DNA of 64,000 bases from Chloranthus sessilifolius (Eukaryota; Streptophyta; Magnoliopsida; Chloranthales; Chloranthaceae): contig CM037586.1 of assembly GCA_021018995.1 (NCBI GenBank), forward strand, positions 146,734,060-146,798,059, given 5' to 3'. Below are positions 9,336 through 21,639 of the stretch, in pieces (the stretch's first letter is position 1; every line of letters starts with the position of its first letter). The notes beneath the pieces were generated by a model. That model did not search any database and had not been told where the DNA came from. It saw only the letters and a program-made list of their open reading frames with translations. Made by a program: the position numbers and the translations under genes.

Positions 9336-11266
9336 CACTACAAGAACACAATGTTTTTATACTGTAATATGACAAAATTTACCATTCTATAAAAAATCAA
9401 GTCCACAGGTTATTCAGTTTTTATAATAAGTGAAGTTTCAAGACTACAATGTTTACAATTTCGGAGTGTTGAGTATACGTTTCGGTTATATAAATAATTG
9501 CAGATTAGATAGAGTTGCATAAAATAGCTTATAGATATATCTATTTACAAGATATTGCAGCTTTGTCGGACCAGTAGATAGAAAATTAGCTTATATCAAC
9601 TGTCCATAATATATTTATATCAGGGCAGTAAATCAGGTTGTAGATGCAAATGCATATCGATTCACATCTATTGATTTCTATAGATGGTTTTCTATAGAAA
9701 GCTTATGTGGCACGACGTGACTGCCTACAATGCTTGGGCCCCACTATGTGTGCAACCAATCATATCACGCCACATAAGCTGCTACAGTGCTTGGGCCCCA
9801 CCATATGTGCAGCCAACCACATCACGCCACATAAGCTGCCTGCAAAAGTGTTTAAAAAATTATCCGCTTCATAACATTGTCCCTAATAGACATGATTTTC
9901 TGCAAAAATACGGTGTCAATCGAGGCTGTAGCCAGGAATATTTTGTTGGTGGGGGTCTACAAGTGATCAATTTTACCTTGAAACCATCAATTTCCCATTT
10001 AGCTATAACCATATGAAATCCATTAATACTATGACAAAATCAAACATGGAACTCTAGAATTCCAAACGCAAAATTAAATACAATCACCTCAATTTCTTAT
10101 TGGCATTAAATCAAACACCTTAGGGGCAAACATCTAATTCTTGGGACATTCATTCATCAATCATCCCCATCTCACTCCATAATTAATTTCAACTAGATCA
10201 TGTAAAATACTAGGGATAATTAATTTTCAGATCTTGTATATCCTATACCCAATCACGATTTAAGCAGAGATCGATTTAAGTAGAGATTTTTATGTTTGAA
10301 ACAACATGCAGCTCATAAGAACAGATGCTAACAAAATTCCATAATTTTAAGAAAATAAATCTGGTTTTTAGATGGATCAACAACTTGCCTTTGTTTGGAC
10401 GGTTTTGAAGTAGTGCCTCTTCTTTCTCTTCTCCTAATCAAACAACAAAAATCCACTTAAACGAAGACAAACCCTACGAACCTAACATAAATTAGATCTG
10501 AAATTGAAAAGAAACTGTACCCTAGAAATTAGATCTGCTTGTTGTGAGGCGAATGGCCAACTTTGAAGGTGTAAACGGCGGAACAGAGTTCGTCTTGGTC
10601 GACTCAGATCTGAATGGAGAGCTGCATATATATATTCTGGCTGCGATGAAATCTGAACAGAGAGCTGCAACATCTCCTAGGGTTTGCTTTGAGAGAGAGA
10701 GCTGCATATAGATCTTAAGTATCGTACAAAAGCCTCTTCAATGGCCAAAATTTCAAGCGAAAACCCAAATTTTCAGAGTTCATCATGAAAACCTAAGCCA
10801 AATCAAACGAAAGGGAGATCAATAGACACTCTCCGACACGTAGAATATCGATCCGTAGAGAAGAAACGGTGATTCGAATGAAATCCCTGGCTAATGAAAT
10901 CCCTACGATGATCGACTGAAATCTCAATGGCGATCGAATGAAATCCTAGTGGCAATAGAATGAAATCCCAGTGTCGAAATCCCTGTGGGGATCGAACAAA
11001 ATTCTTGCGAACAAAATCGGCGATTGAACGAAATCTCTAAGGCGATGGAACTTAGAGAGAGAGAGAGAGAAGGGAAATTTGGTTAAATGATAATGAAAAT
11101 GCTAAAGCAAAATGAAGGAGTTAGATATACATTGTGGGTTGAGTAAGTCGGTTGTGTGGGTCGGGCCAAATTCAACCCAGCTACGCAGTCGATTATTTTC
11201 CAATGTTTAGAACAGTGGTTCATTTTTATACAGTTACAGTCGTTTTTGCCCCATTTTGACGTAGTG
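9336..11266. mobile_element. Possible non-autonomous CACTA element (element B)
   Basis: The left edge reads CACTACAAGAACACAATG and the right edge CCCCATTTTGACGTAGTG, giving a 6-bp CACTAC terminal inverted repeat. The flanking triplets (CTG at 9333-9335, TAA at 11267-11269) do not match, so the two ends may belong to different insertions. The interior encodes no transposase. It contains a two-copy tandem repeat at 9705-9835 and degenerate GGCGATCGAATGAAATCC-like repeats at 10870-11040. Confidence 0.4.
9705..9835. repeat. Two-copy tandem repeat of about 64 bp
   Basis: Two copies of a unit contain GTGCTTGGGCCCCACCATAT or a close variant and end in CACGCCACATAAGCTG. The flanking CTTATGTGGC / GCCACATAAG words are inverted complements, so the unit can also fold. 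Confidence 0.75.
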
Positions 11267-12843
11267 TAAGTGTGTTAGATAAAGAGAGTGGTATCAACTA
11301 AAAGGCTTGGTGTCAAAACCCAAGTCTCTAACCATAAGAGCAACCAAAATAAGTTAACATAACCATCCTAAATGGTCTCAACCGCCTCATACAGTGATCC
11401 TCAAAAGAAATGCCTCAGTCCATCCACATCAATTTCCTTTCATCCTGCTGTTAGTTTAAAACAACTTCTTGGTCCCTTACACCTTCTCTTTTGTCTCTTC
11501 TCGCATGTCCTTGGATTTGGCCACAAAGGCACCCCCCCACCACACCCCCCTGAAATGAACTTTAAAATTCTAATTAAGTGAACTACTTGTTTCCAAAGTA
11601 ATCCAAAAATAAAGTTTTTCGATTAAGAAAGCTTTCCTTTTATAAATGAAATATCTAATGAAACTAAAATTTAAAAGAAGCTTTAGCACTACATTTCCCT
11701 CAAAGGTCCTATGCTGACCATTTTTGTCCCCTGCTACAATCGATGAATTTTAATTTAACTAAAAGCCTAAATATTTTATTTGGATGGTCTTAAATTCGAA
11801 TATTTCAATGGATACAATGAGCACTAAGAAATGTATTCTTGCAATAACCTCCCTATATGATGATACCCAATGGTTAACTTAAAAGTAATTGATCGTAGTT
11901 TTACATGATCTTGTCTTAGGTACCATCACATCCAATCAAATCTCCTTGGAATCCCCAATTTATTAAGAATCACACTAAATTATGTATGGCTATACAAAAA
12001 TTAAAGAATAGGACATTTTGGAGACTTTGATTGGCCACGGCGATGGCGACCAAACCGTTACCCTATGGCTGAACTATTGAATTGAAGCATAGGGGAGACC
12101 CCTAAGATTCAAAAATTAGGTAGCACTATCACAGAACAAATTTGAGCAGTAGTATGAAATTGGTTACATCAGCAGTGCATATAATCAATTAGGCACACAC
12201 CTCCTTCCTTGGAATATGCGAAGGCTGATCGATTTGAGAAGGCCGTTCAGCAGACATATAAATTCAATATATATTGAAGGGTATAGTAGGAGCTAACAGT
12301 TAGTGGGCTAGATACTCTAGAAAAATGTTGTCTTCATAATTCAGAAAATGCAAAGGGATAATTTACCTCCACAACTCTACTCTACGAATCTTTTAGTCTT
12401 ACAGACATATAAATAGATGAATTTTTGTTATCACTAAAAAGAAACTTTATGAAAAAAAGCATAAAAGGAAACATACCTGCGCTTTGACAAGACACTACAG
12501 CACAAAGAACACAAGAACACTTTATTAAAAAAGCAAGCACCAAACAAAACAGACAGCAGCCCCAAACCCAGCTCCTACAAGAAGCACCAGCAGCCTGCCC
12601 ATAAATAGGTGGAAATATCTAATATTATATTTAAATAATAATAATAATTAACCTCTTGGGCTCCAAAGAAAGGCTGCTTCTTTCTTATTTTATTTTTTTC
12701 CTCTATGGAAAAGGGGATCTGGACCAAGGTGTAGCGTTCAAACACTGCACCAGCCCGCTTCTTTCCTTGATTTTGAGTGCCACGTGGCACCCATCTCCCT
12801 AGGATTCACCCTCCCGAGGGCTTTATAGAAAAAAAAAACCCAG

Positions 12844-12901
<58 letters not shown>

Positions 12902-13155
12902 CATCAATCTCACAGTGTGGAAATGAATGATGAATTGATGAGACGTTTCATCCTGCATTCTATAAACCATTGACCACAGTTAGATCAATAGTCATCAATG
13001 CTTAAAAAAGGATGTTAATGGATTGATCTGACACTCGAGTTTGTGGCACCTATACTTGTGTTTTGGCATCACATGTCGGTCATCTGGCTTGGGTGCAAAG
13101 TTCAAACATTATACCCTTCCCCAGTGTACCAGCAGTGTTCCTTGTTCTTTTTTTT
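11267..13155. other. Intergenic, no gene seen
   Basis: AT-rich DNA with an AT/AC microsatellite at 12846-12900 and no coding pattern that I can support. Confidence 0.5.
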
Positions 13156-13402
13156 TTGCTGATGGAATTTTTATTCAACAATCAGCGGCCATGGTACCAA
13201 GCTACACTGATAATAGTAACAAACTACCACCACTAAGTAACCTATGGCTGTGTTTTGGATTGCTCTTTCACTCTCCGAAAGACCTAAGAGCACTTACAAC
13301 CAAACACAATCCTATACTAAAGTGCTCTGCACCATAGTAGAGAGCTGCTCTTTGCCTCCAAAGAGCAATCCCAAACACAGCCAATAAAAATTCCGTCAGC
13401 AA
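13156..13402. repeat. Foldback (MITE-like) repeat with split left arm
   Basis: The outer arms 13156-13175 and 13383-13402 are inverted complements with one mismatch. The inner arms 13246-13268 and 13360-13382 (GGCTGTGTTT.GGATTGCTC and its complement) match with two. On the right the two arm segments are directly adjacent. On the left they are separated by 70 bp (13176-13245), as if a short insertion had split an originally continuous arm. Confidence 0.75.
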
Positions 13403-14039
13403 TATGAAACATGCTCCTAGGAAATCGTTGTTCTCTAAATGACCATCACAGGTGACTTGATGATGCGGCCAATGCAGTGAAAACCGACAAATGGCGCTAG
13501 CCCACACACAAGGGTTAACACTAAAATCGTGGTGCAGATCTAAGACCCCTATGAATCAATATCATTCTCCATAATATTGCTCCACTTTATCGCTATGATC
13601 TTCAGATTGCTCTGTTCTCCAAAGCAAGACTGCCTTTTTTTGTTGGCCGTGATTTAGGACTACATTGACAACAAAATAAAAAATACCACCACAAGTAAGT
13701 TACCTATTTAATCAGTATTTGTAATGGACGAGCTTCCAACACGAGACTAGAGAATAGTGGGTCATAGCTATCAGAACACCGGTCAAATATCTGAAAGAAA
13801 AACAACGGGTCTTCGTCAAGTTACTCAACAACCCCAAACACAACTGATATTAGCTCGATCACCATGGCAGCACCAACCATCCTTCTTGAGCCCCATTGGT
13901 TCCTTTTTCGGAATTTGGCCTTCTCTAAAGAGGCCACTTAACTTTGACAACATAAAATTTCAATTTTCATTTCCTAGATTTTCCCGCATAAGTAATATAA
14001 GCCTTAAATGATGCAATCAATGATTCAGTGCTAATAAAC
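13403..14039. other. Intergenic, no gene seen
   Basis: No convincing coding sequence. The region lies immediately downstream of the PPR fragment when read on the minus strand and could contain more of its decayed 3' part. Confidence 0.4.
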
Positions 14040-14310
14040 TCACCTTCGAATGTAGGAAGCGATTTCATAAATTTGTGATATTGACCCTCTTCCGATGCCA
14101 AGTTTACTAATATGGAAGCAGTTGATTCATCTGGTAAAACCCTCTATGAGCCATTTTTGGAAGAAGTTCCATAGCCTTATCAATCTCAGCCATTTGGAGA
14201 CTGCCCCAGACAATAGTATTAAATGTGCAGGAATTTGGAGAGTGATTTCTTCCATTTGCAAGAATAATTTTTTTTTTTTTTATTTCTTCCATTTGCAAGA
14301 ATATAAGCCT
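14040..14310 (-). pseudogene. PPR-protein gene fragment
   Basis: The minus strand reads NSCTFNTIVWGSLQMAEIDK, AMELLPKMAHRGF and then, after a frame change, LPDESTASILVNLASEEGQY HKF. This is the spacing of two pentatricopeptide-repeat units near the C-terminus of a plant organelle RNA-processing protein. Only about 85 residues remain of a family whose members usually exceed 400, and the frameshift falls inside a repeat, so it is a pseudogene fragment. A 22-bp direct repeat flanking a T tract interrupts its upstream end. Confidence 0.7.
14245..14303. repeat. 22-bp direct repeat flanking a T tract
   Basis: A 22-base word (ATTTCTTCC...AAGAATA) occurs at 14245-14266 and again at 14282-14303, separated by a 15-base T-rich tract. 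It resembles the target duplication and oligo(dT) strand left by a minimal retroposition event, but a simple 37-bp tandem duplication would look the same. Confidence 0.75.
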
Positions 14311-15568
14311 TATTAAGTTTGTTATGAGAGACTTAAATTCATGTGGTCCTCAAATCCAAAAAAATGCATTTGATGGATCCAGAGTTTAGAAGTTTTTCAA
14401 AAGAAGATCGGACTCAAATTTGAAGTTAAACTGCAAATAAAAGCTATATACTCATTTTTCAAGTAACAATATGCTGGCTCTGACTATCCAATGTACCAAA
14501 TAAAATATACAATTAATTTTTGTATAGTATGAAACGAATCACTTGTTCCATGTTTCTATCTACTAATAGGTGTGTATAATGATCGAACTTTCCAATCAGT
14601 AGCCCCCCCCCCCCTTTGTTGGGCATAATAAAAGATTACACCAATTCAACATTCATAATTGGGTTAAAGAACTTATTAAAATCACTGTATATATTTTTTA
14701 TTAGATCTCTATAACCAAGCAATTGGATACACAAAAAAAATACCATCAATGAACTTTCACCAAACTGATGCTAATTAGTTTGGGTCTAGGCTGCCAGGTT
14801 GTCAAAGGAGGAGCAGTTCATGTGGGCATTATGAACCAGCCCAGTGCACTGCATCAAGCTAGCTTCTCTGGATAAGTGGAGCCTGATTCAGTTGTGATGC
14901 CAGAAAGTGAACAGCAGTGAAACTATAACAACAACAGTTCTACAACAACAGCAGTATATTGTTACATCAGCAAATTTGTCAACACTAATGCTATAATCAT
15001 TAAAATGAAATTTAGCACTATATGCCCCCACCTAAATCAATTGCTCACCCGTCCTCTCTTCAACACAGAAATTCCAATTTCAGATTTCAACCCATAAAAC
15101 TCTTTAAACCTACATGTTTTTGAAACATGGAACACCAATAAAAGTCACTGAAAAGCTTGTGGGCTCTGAACCTTCCAATTCCCAACTTCTCATTCTTTCA
15201 ATCGGGTTTACTACTCAAATCACTATAACCAAATTATTATTATATTTAATAACCTCAAGGGGTTGGGTGTGATGTCCAGGTACCGGAGGGAGACCTAAGT
15301 TTGAATCCCCCCTTAGGCCACCCCAAGGGATTTATATCAAGTGCTAACCCGACCCATGATAACTTGCAGTACGCATGTGCCCTTGGGATTAGTTGGGTGC
15401 TTTAAGAGGCCCGGACACCGACGTTGTGAAAAAATATATTTAATTACATAATTTAATTTCATTTCTCTCACACTTACCATAGAAGCCATTACCATAGAAT
15501 CTACATATATTGTATATAATGTCATTGCTCACTGTACATATAAACCTATGTAGACTTAAAACAGAGTA

Positions 15569-15625
<57 letters not shown>

Positions 15626-16766
15626 CAATTGACTGCAGTGTTTTAGATGATATTTATCAATCTTTTGCACCCAAAACCTTAGACCATGCACCTATCAGGC
15701 AACAACACAGGATAATTCAACATGCCACACATACAAAAAAGAAGACCAGAGTATCATTGTACTTAGCAGAGATCCTTTTCACTTCTAATTTTGACAAAAC
15801 AGAGATCCTTTTCAACCATCCAAATAAACAATACTTGAATCAGTCAGAGTTCCAAATGCGTCTCCAAGAATTTATGATCGATTACAACCAGACCTATTCG
15901 TTAGGAATGTAAGGACCTTTACTACAGTCGAGTTCTTGGAGAGGTCTCGTTGAACTCTTATTTAATGATTTTTCATATGTTTCATGCTGTTTTTTTTTTA
16001 AGATCTCTGTTCTTTGTTCACCTTCAACTACCTACTGCTTTTTCCTTATAAGATCTTGAAAAAAAAGCCACCTGTTTCCATTTCTTACATATATATATCA
16101 GCAAAATAATATTTCTTTTGATAATTAACGATATATTGAAGAAAATGTGTTACCTACCGAAGGTCTAGCAAGGCCTTGACTGCTTTGAAAAACATGTAGT
16201 AATAGCAGCTACCAACTCAAAAACCATTGTAAATCTCAATAAGTAGCTTATTCATAACCCATCACATCTAATCATCACTCTATGAGCAAAATCTCTGTAA
16301 AATGCCAAAATAACAGCCGCCTTTAAGAAGTCCCAAATGGTAATACCATTACATACTAATCCTGAAATTGGAAAAATATAAACACCACCACAGAAGAAAA
16401 CAACAGAAATCACTCAAAGAAAAACAAAAAATCTTATACAATTTCACCAGCTGTCATAATTTATGGAATGAAACCTGTTACAACCTGAGATTTGTGTCCT
16501 TGCTTTGCTTGTTCTAATCTCTCTTAGTTAGTGAGAACTTTATCTGGGGCAACTATAAACAAGTCAATGACAACTCTTCCTCTGTTTTGTTTTTACTAAA
16601 AATAGGATCTAAGATTCAAGTTATTGATGCACCATATAATTCCACCTTACAATCAACATTTAAAATAAGTTCCATCCCACATATGATTGGAAATAGTGTC
16701 CCGATAGGTTCGCATCATCTTCCGTTGTTGTCTGGTTTGGGAGGTACGAAGATCCGTATCGGATAC
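14311..16766. other. Intergenic, no gene seen
   Basis: AT-rich DNA with a C homopolymer near 14603 and a TA microsatellite at 15572-15624. No coding or RNA gene is supported. Confidence 0.5.
15572..15624. repeat. TA dinucleotide microsatellite
   Basis: An uninterrupted TA run of about 26 units. Confidence 0.95.
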
Positions 16767-17766
16767 TTATTGCGACCCTTCCTCGTCGGGTGGGAGCACT
16801 CTCTCATGTCGCCATTGTAGGAACATTGCGTCCTCATCGCGGTAAGCAAAGATGAAATTGTGCAGGATACAACAGGCATAGACAATCTTTACTTGTGTTT
16901 GATAAGGGTACCATGGGGCCATTATAAGTATGGGCCATCGTTGCTTTAGGACCCCAAATGTGTGTTCTACCACGTTGCACAATTGGGCGTGCCTCTTGTT
17001 GAATAGTTCCCTCGGCTACCTCGGAGGATTTGAACTATTGATTCAGTCAAGTGGTATCGAGTCTCGCGATACGGGGCTAAAAAGCTCTGCATGTTTGCAT
17101 AACCACCATCTGCTAGGTAATATTTTCCTGCTAGAACATGAAGCCTATTATGTGGCCTTGTTAGTGCACATTTCAAAACCCTGGAGTCAGTAGCTGATCC
17201 CTCCCAACCAGCAAGCACATATTGAAATCGCATATCAAATGATACAGTTGCGAGAACGTTCTGTGTTGTTTTTGACTTGCGATTAAAATAGCATGGTTTC
17301 TCGCTTAATGGAACCCATACCAGAGGGGGACATTAGTAGTGGCTGGCAATATGAGGTCAGTATTGAGCTTCAACAAAGCATCTAGAACTATATTGAAGTA
17401 TTTGCTTACCATTTGACCGGAATGTTGGAACCGATTTTGAATTACCCGATTCCGTTCGTTATGAGACAATGTTAGCAAACATATCGTTAGTTGTTCCTCT
17501 ATGAATATCTCTCTTGCATCCCATAATAGCCCCCTTTCCTTTAGTGTATCACACAAGTAATAAAAAAGGGGGGTTCGCATTCGAAAAAGGTCATATGCAA
17601 TATCTGGATGGCAATTAAGGACCTCCTCAGTGAATGCCCGACCAGAGAGGGCCGATACATGCATCTGACGCCTACGGAGCATAATATAGTAATAGCATGT
17701 TGCTAACATAAGCACTCCGCCACCCATCATCATTAAAAGATCAATATCTTCATCGCCGTTATCCAT
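16767..17766 (-). pseudogene. PIF/Harbinger transposase (DDE nuclease), decayed
   Basis: The N-terminal part (17766 to about 17305) has the helical region typical of plant PIF transposases, including FRMRTPLFYYLCDTLKERG and LTLSHNERNRVIQNRFQHSG. The nuclease part has FDMRFQYVLAGWEGSATDSR VL, then YYLADGGYAN (second catalytic D) and VVEHTFGVLKQRWPIL (catalytic E). The block that should carry the first catalytic Asp (GAIDGTH in the family) is missing between about 17233 and 17330, and a frame change near 17000 separates the D and E parts. The enzyme therefore cannot work. Its partner gene lies just upstream on the same strand. Confidence 0.85.
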
Positions 17767-17973
17767 ATTTTCCTACGAGATTCATATTCAATATTTTTTA
17801 TGTTATAGTTGAAAACAATATTATTTTTAAAAAAAGTCAATGGATATTTAGATTAAGAAACCCAAATTGATAATATGTAAGCCAATGATATGATAGGTCC
17901 ATACTACTTGTCCAACCAAAGTACAAGCCATAAAAATATAAATAAACTATACTAGTCGAATGCAAATTTCACA

Positions 17974-18987
17974 TCAAAAGGCCCCATGAAACATGGCCTC
18001 AATGTACGAGAAGCGTCTGGGCTCATCCAACAATAGGAAGGCCTCAGCCAACTGCCTATTTGATAGCTTGAAAGTAGCTACCATGAACATCTCCTCAGTG
18101 ATGATGTTATGTTCCCTCATTTCTTTCAAGATGGGCATCCATTGCTCTCCGAGGTTAGGCCTTGTCCTATATAATATCATCTCATGAGTATATTGTTGCA
18201 TCGTCTCGAGCAACCTCTCCCCAATGTCGGCACCTCTTCTGTGGCGCAAAGTAGAAGGACCGTCTCCTCTTTGTTGGGGCCGCCTCGAGGTTGTGTGTGA
18301 ACTCTCCGCATTAAAGGGGGTTTGGGAGTCAGTGCCTAGGCCTATTCCATATTGGGTACCAGAGGCATCATCTGTGTTGGGGCCATATTGGGTACCAGAC
18401 GCATCATTTGTGTTGGCCACAAGGGTGGGGTTGTCGAAGTGAGACGAGCCTCTACCGTCGGCAATGTTGTCATTGAAGATAAGACAAAGGCTGTCCCAAT
18501 CAGCTAACCTCTTATTCGTGTACCCTAATGCCCATGGCTTTCCCTGCATCAGTTGGAAGGATATGACTCAACGAAACCCTTTATATTAAAGGAGATTTGG
18601 GAAATGAATTCATCTAACCTACTCAAACGGCATCCACACCTCGAGTTCCGCTGGAACCATCTTTGCCTCATGGTCCCAACCAAACCCGCTTTGCTTTAAG
18701 ATTAAACTCATCTCTTGGTAGTGCTTCCTAATCACCCTAAGCCGATTGTACATGTGAGTTTTGGTCAACTCCATGCTTGTTGCTTGGAATTGCGGGAGGC
18801 TATTTAGGTGAGTCCCCATCTCAATCCAAGCTAGGGAGTTAAATTTTTCTGCCCCCGACCTTCTCCCTTGGAGACATTGGTCACTCATTTATGCAATGAA
18901 AAGCTCCTCGAGCTTATCTATCCAGTTGAAGTTCGGTGCGCGGGGTGGCACTATAAGGGGGGTAGCCGCAAAAGAAAAAGAGGCCAT
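17974..18987 (-). pseudogene. PIF/Harbinger Myb/SANT-like partner protein
   Basis: A minus-strand gene in two exons. Exon 1 (about 18987 to 18619) has the Myb/SANT-like trihelix block, with MYNRLRVIRKHYQEMSLILK, SGFGWD and ELEVWMPFE. Exon 2 (about 18549 to 17974) continues with GKPWALGYTNKRLADWDSLC LIFNDNIADG, a Ser/Thr/Gly-rich linker with a TNDASGTQYG-type repeat, and a helical C-terminus (NRQLAEAFLLLDEPRRFSYI). In active PIF/Harbinger elements this protein helps bring the transposase to the element ends. An in-frame stop follows FNWIDKLEELFIA, so translation from the likely start at 18987 would end early. Confidence 0.75.
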
Positions 18988-21639
18988 CTAAGAACATAGG
19001 GTTTTTTGTGGAGACATTCACAATTATCATATGAGTGTATATACGATTTCTTTATCTATGGAATCACTGTCAAAATATATAGGGATGGGCAATTGTGCGT
19101 ATAATATAAATTTTATTTTGGACTTTACAAAACTCAAACTCAGGTTTGTAGTATTCATTGGTTGAACATTAATGAGATGATTTTTTTACAAAAAATCAGT
19201 GGTTGAAATTGAGATCAATATAAGATCAATAAGGAAATTGAGATCATTAAAGAAATTGAGAATATACGATCAATAAGGAAATTGACTTCAATGACACTAG
19301 CATTAAGTTAGAGATTTGCTAAATATAGAAAAAAGTGAAACCCACCTGGGTAGCATGGTTTACGCTACCCTACAACACTTCCAAAAATATGCATATAAAA
19401 ACTCTTACATGACAAAAGCAGTAAAAATAAGCAACAAAAATCAAATGACGATGAAAAAAAGATTAAAGGGAGCACTTCCTGGACATAACAACCACACGTA
19501 GATGGATTTTTTTTTATGGTACCCAACTTATAGACATGGCTGTAAATCTCTTTTTTTGGATATGATTTTTGTACCAGCATAAGCCAAGACAAAAATACTA
19601 TAAAGGCTTGTTTTGCCAATGGGCTTGGAAATCCAAGACTTCTTTGTATAAGAAAATATGTTTTGTAAAAAGCATAGATTTTAGGAAAAGAAAAAATCAG
19701 AGAAATTATTTTTTTGCCTCAATTGCATGGATCAGAGTTCAATAAACAATAGGGGAAAAACCCAAAAAAAATTATAGAAAAAATAAGAACACTTTCAGGA
19801 GTGCACAAAGCCCTCTCAAAAGCAGACCAATATAACAAATGGAAATAAAAAAGGAAACCATTTTCAATTATTAAACCCTACTTTAAAAATGGGGATTTTC
19901 TAAAGTACCCAAGTCAGAAATAAGAAGCAAAAACTAATATTTCAAGTTTCACATAAAATAAACCAATGCCCACAAGAAAAGAGCAGAATATGGTGAATGC
20001 TCCCAAAAAAAAAAAATTAAACACCAACAACTTCATCTAAATCCATTTTCAAGAAAAAAAAAATAAAAAATCATAGACACCATTAGGAAACATAAAGAAG
20101 ACAGAAATTGGGAAATAATTAAAAGGGGAAGACGACACCTACCTGAGCGTAGACGTGAGGTGATCTGAAGATGACCTTTAGGAATGCTTCCCAAATACCC
20201 TTCACCGATCAGGGAAAAAAATAGAAATAAAAAAAATATTCGATCAGATTAATAAACGAATGAGCATTACAAATCGTAATGAAACCTCAAATTTTGAAAG
20301 TGTACCTGAGGAAGATGGAGTTAGCCGATGGTGAGAGATGGAAGACCCAAGTGCATGCCATTTATAGGCATTAGGGCTTGGAGGGAGATCATGCATAGAT
20401 ATTCCTTCTTCAACTAGTCTTTTCGGAGACTCCATCAACGCAGGTCTACATATGCCTACCCACCTCTTCTCTGTACTTCTTTGGTTGAACTTGCCCTCCA
20501 AAATAGATAGGTTCATTTCGATAGCAACAATTTACAAATCTCTGACCTGCAAAGCCTAGAACCCTAACGATTCTCTGATGAATCTCGAGAAGGAGGAGAC
20601 TGATCAGCGTCTAGCAATAGATCAGGCATAAGAAGTTAAGAAGCAAGTGGAGAGGAAGAGATGTAAGGCTTTAAAGCCCTAACGTTTCTCTGATGAATCT
20701 CGGGAAGGAGGAGATTCAGCGTCCCCAACGGCTCTGCAATGAAAAATTCTGAAAAGCGAGTCAAGAGGAAGAGATGGTCGGCTTTAAAGTGAGAAGTTAA
20801 AGCCTGATGCTCTAAATCGTTGTCTCGAAATGTTCCAATCGACGATGCTTACGAGGCTTCAGGCTCGTACTCATTTAAGGGTACGTGTCGCTCGAAAAAG
20901 TAGGAAAGCCCGTTTTTGTTAAGCGCCATCAAACATCTTACCATGGTCAACTATTCGTAAGATGATCATTTAACACATGGTCATTTAACACGTATGTTGA
21001 CCATCTTCCGACGAATCAAGCGTGCCCTATGACTTTGTGATGTTGGTAATTTTGTTGGCAACGATGTGTAAGAATTTCACAAATTATATTTTCAAATTCA
21101 GACATATAGGCTCGCAGGATCTGGATTGGGCGTTAATAAAAGAATTGGGGCCGAGCTTAATGATGATATTTTAAGCCCATTATAGGCTCGAGCCAGGCTT
21201 CGGTTCATCCGGGCTCAAGTAATACCCACTATATAATGGAAAGTTGGGTGCAAACAAATAAGCAAATAAAAGGAACATATTAAAGTCCACGTGGCATGTG
21301 GAATTAACATTTGAGGCTGAGTTATCATAAGATTGGGAAGAAACAGGATTCTGATTCAAAGCAATCAAACCCAAAATGTTTATTTAAACTAACAGAAACT
21401 CAAAATAAAGTGATCAAACTTGCAACTTTGTTTAAACTTTAACTGATAACACTTCAGAGTTCAGAGAGAAAAATCAACCGACGCTCACAATTCCAGCCCT
21501 CTCTCACAAAAACCGAAAAAAAAAATAAAAACAGCACTAGCTTTGCAAGGGGAAAGAAAGAAAGAAGAGAAGCGAATTGAAGATACGAGGGGACAGAGCA
21601 GAATCAGATAGCAAGCAACGACTAGACTAGATTAGATAA
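18988..21639. other. Intergenic region between the PIF element and CHLM 3' side
   Basis: AT-rich to about 20100, then a moderately GC-rich stretch with a 115-bp tandem duplication (20560-20795). The sequence near 21030, read on the minus strand, begins GGGCACGCTTGATTCG, which resembles a PIF/Harbinger terminus. I could not find the other end. No gene is supported. Confidence 0.4.
20560..20795. repeat. Tandem duplication of about 115 bp
   Basis: Two copies start near 20560 and 20675, each with CCCTAACG.TTCTCTGATGAA followed by TCTCG.GAAGGAGGAGA. They have diverged by several percent. Confidence 0.8.
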
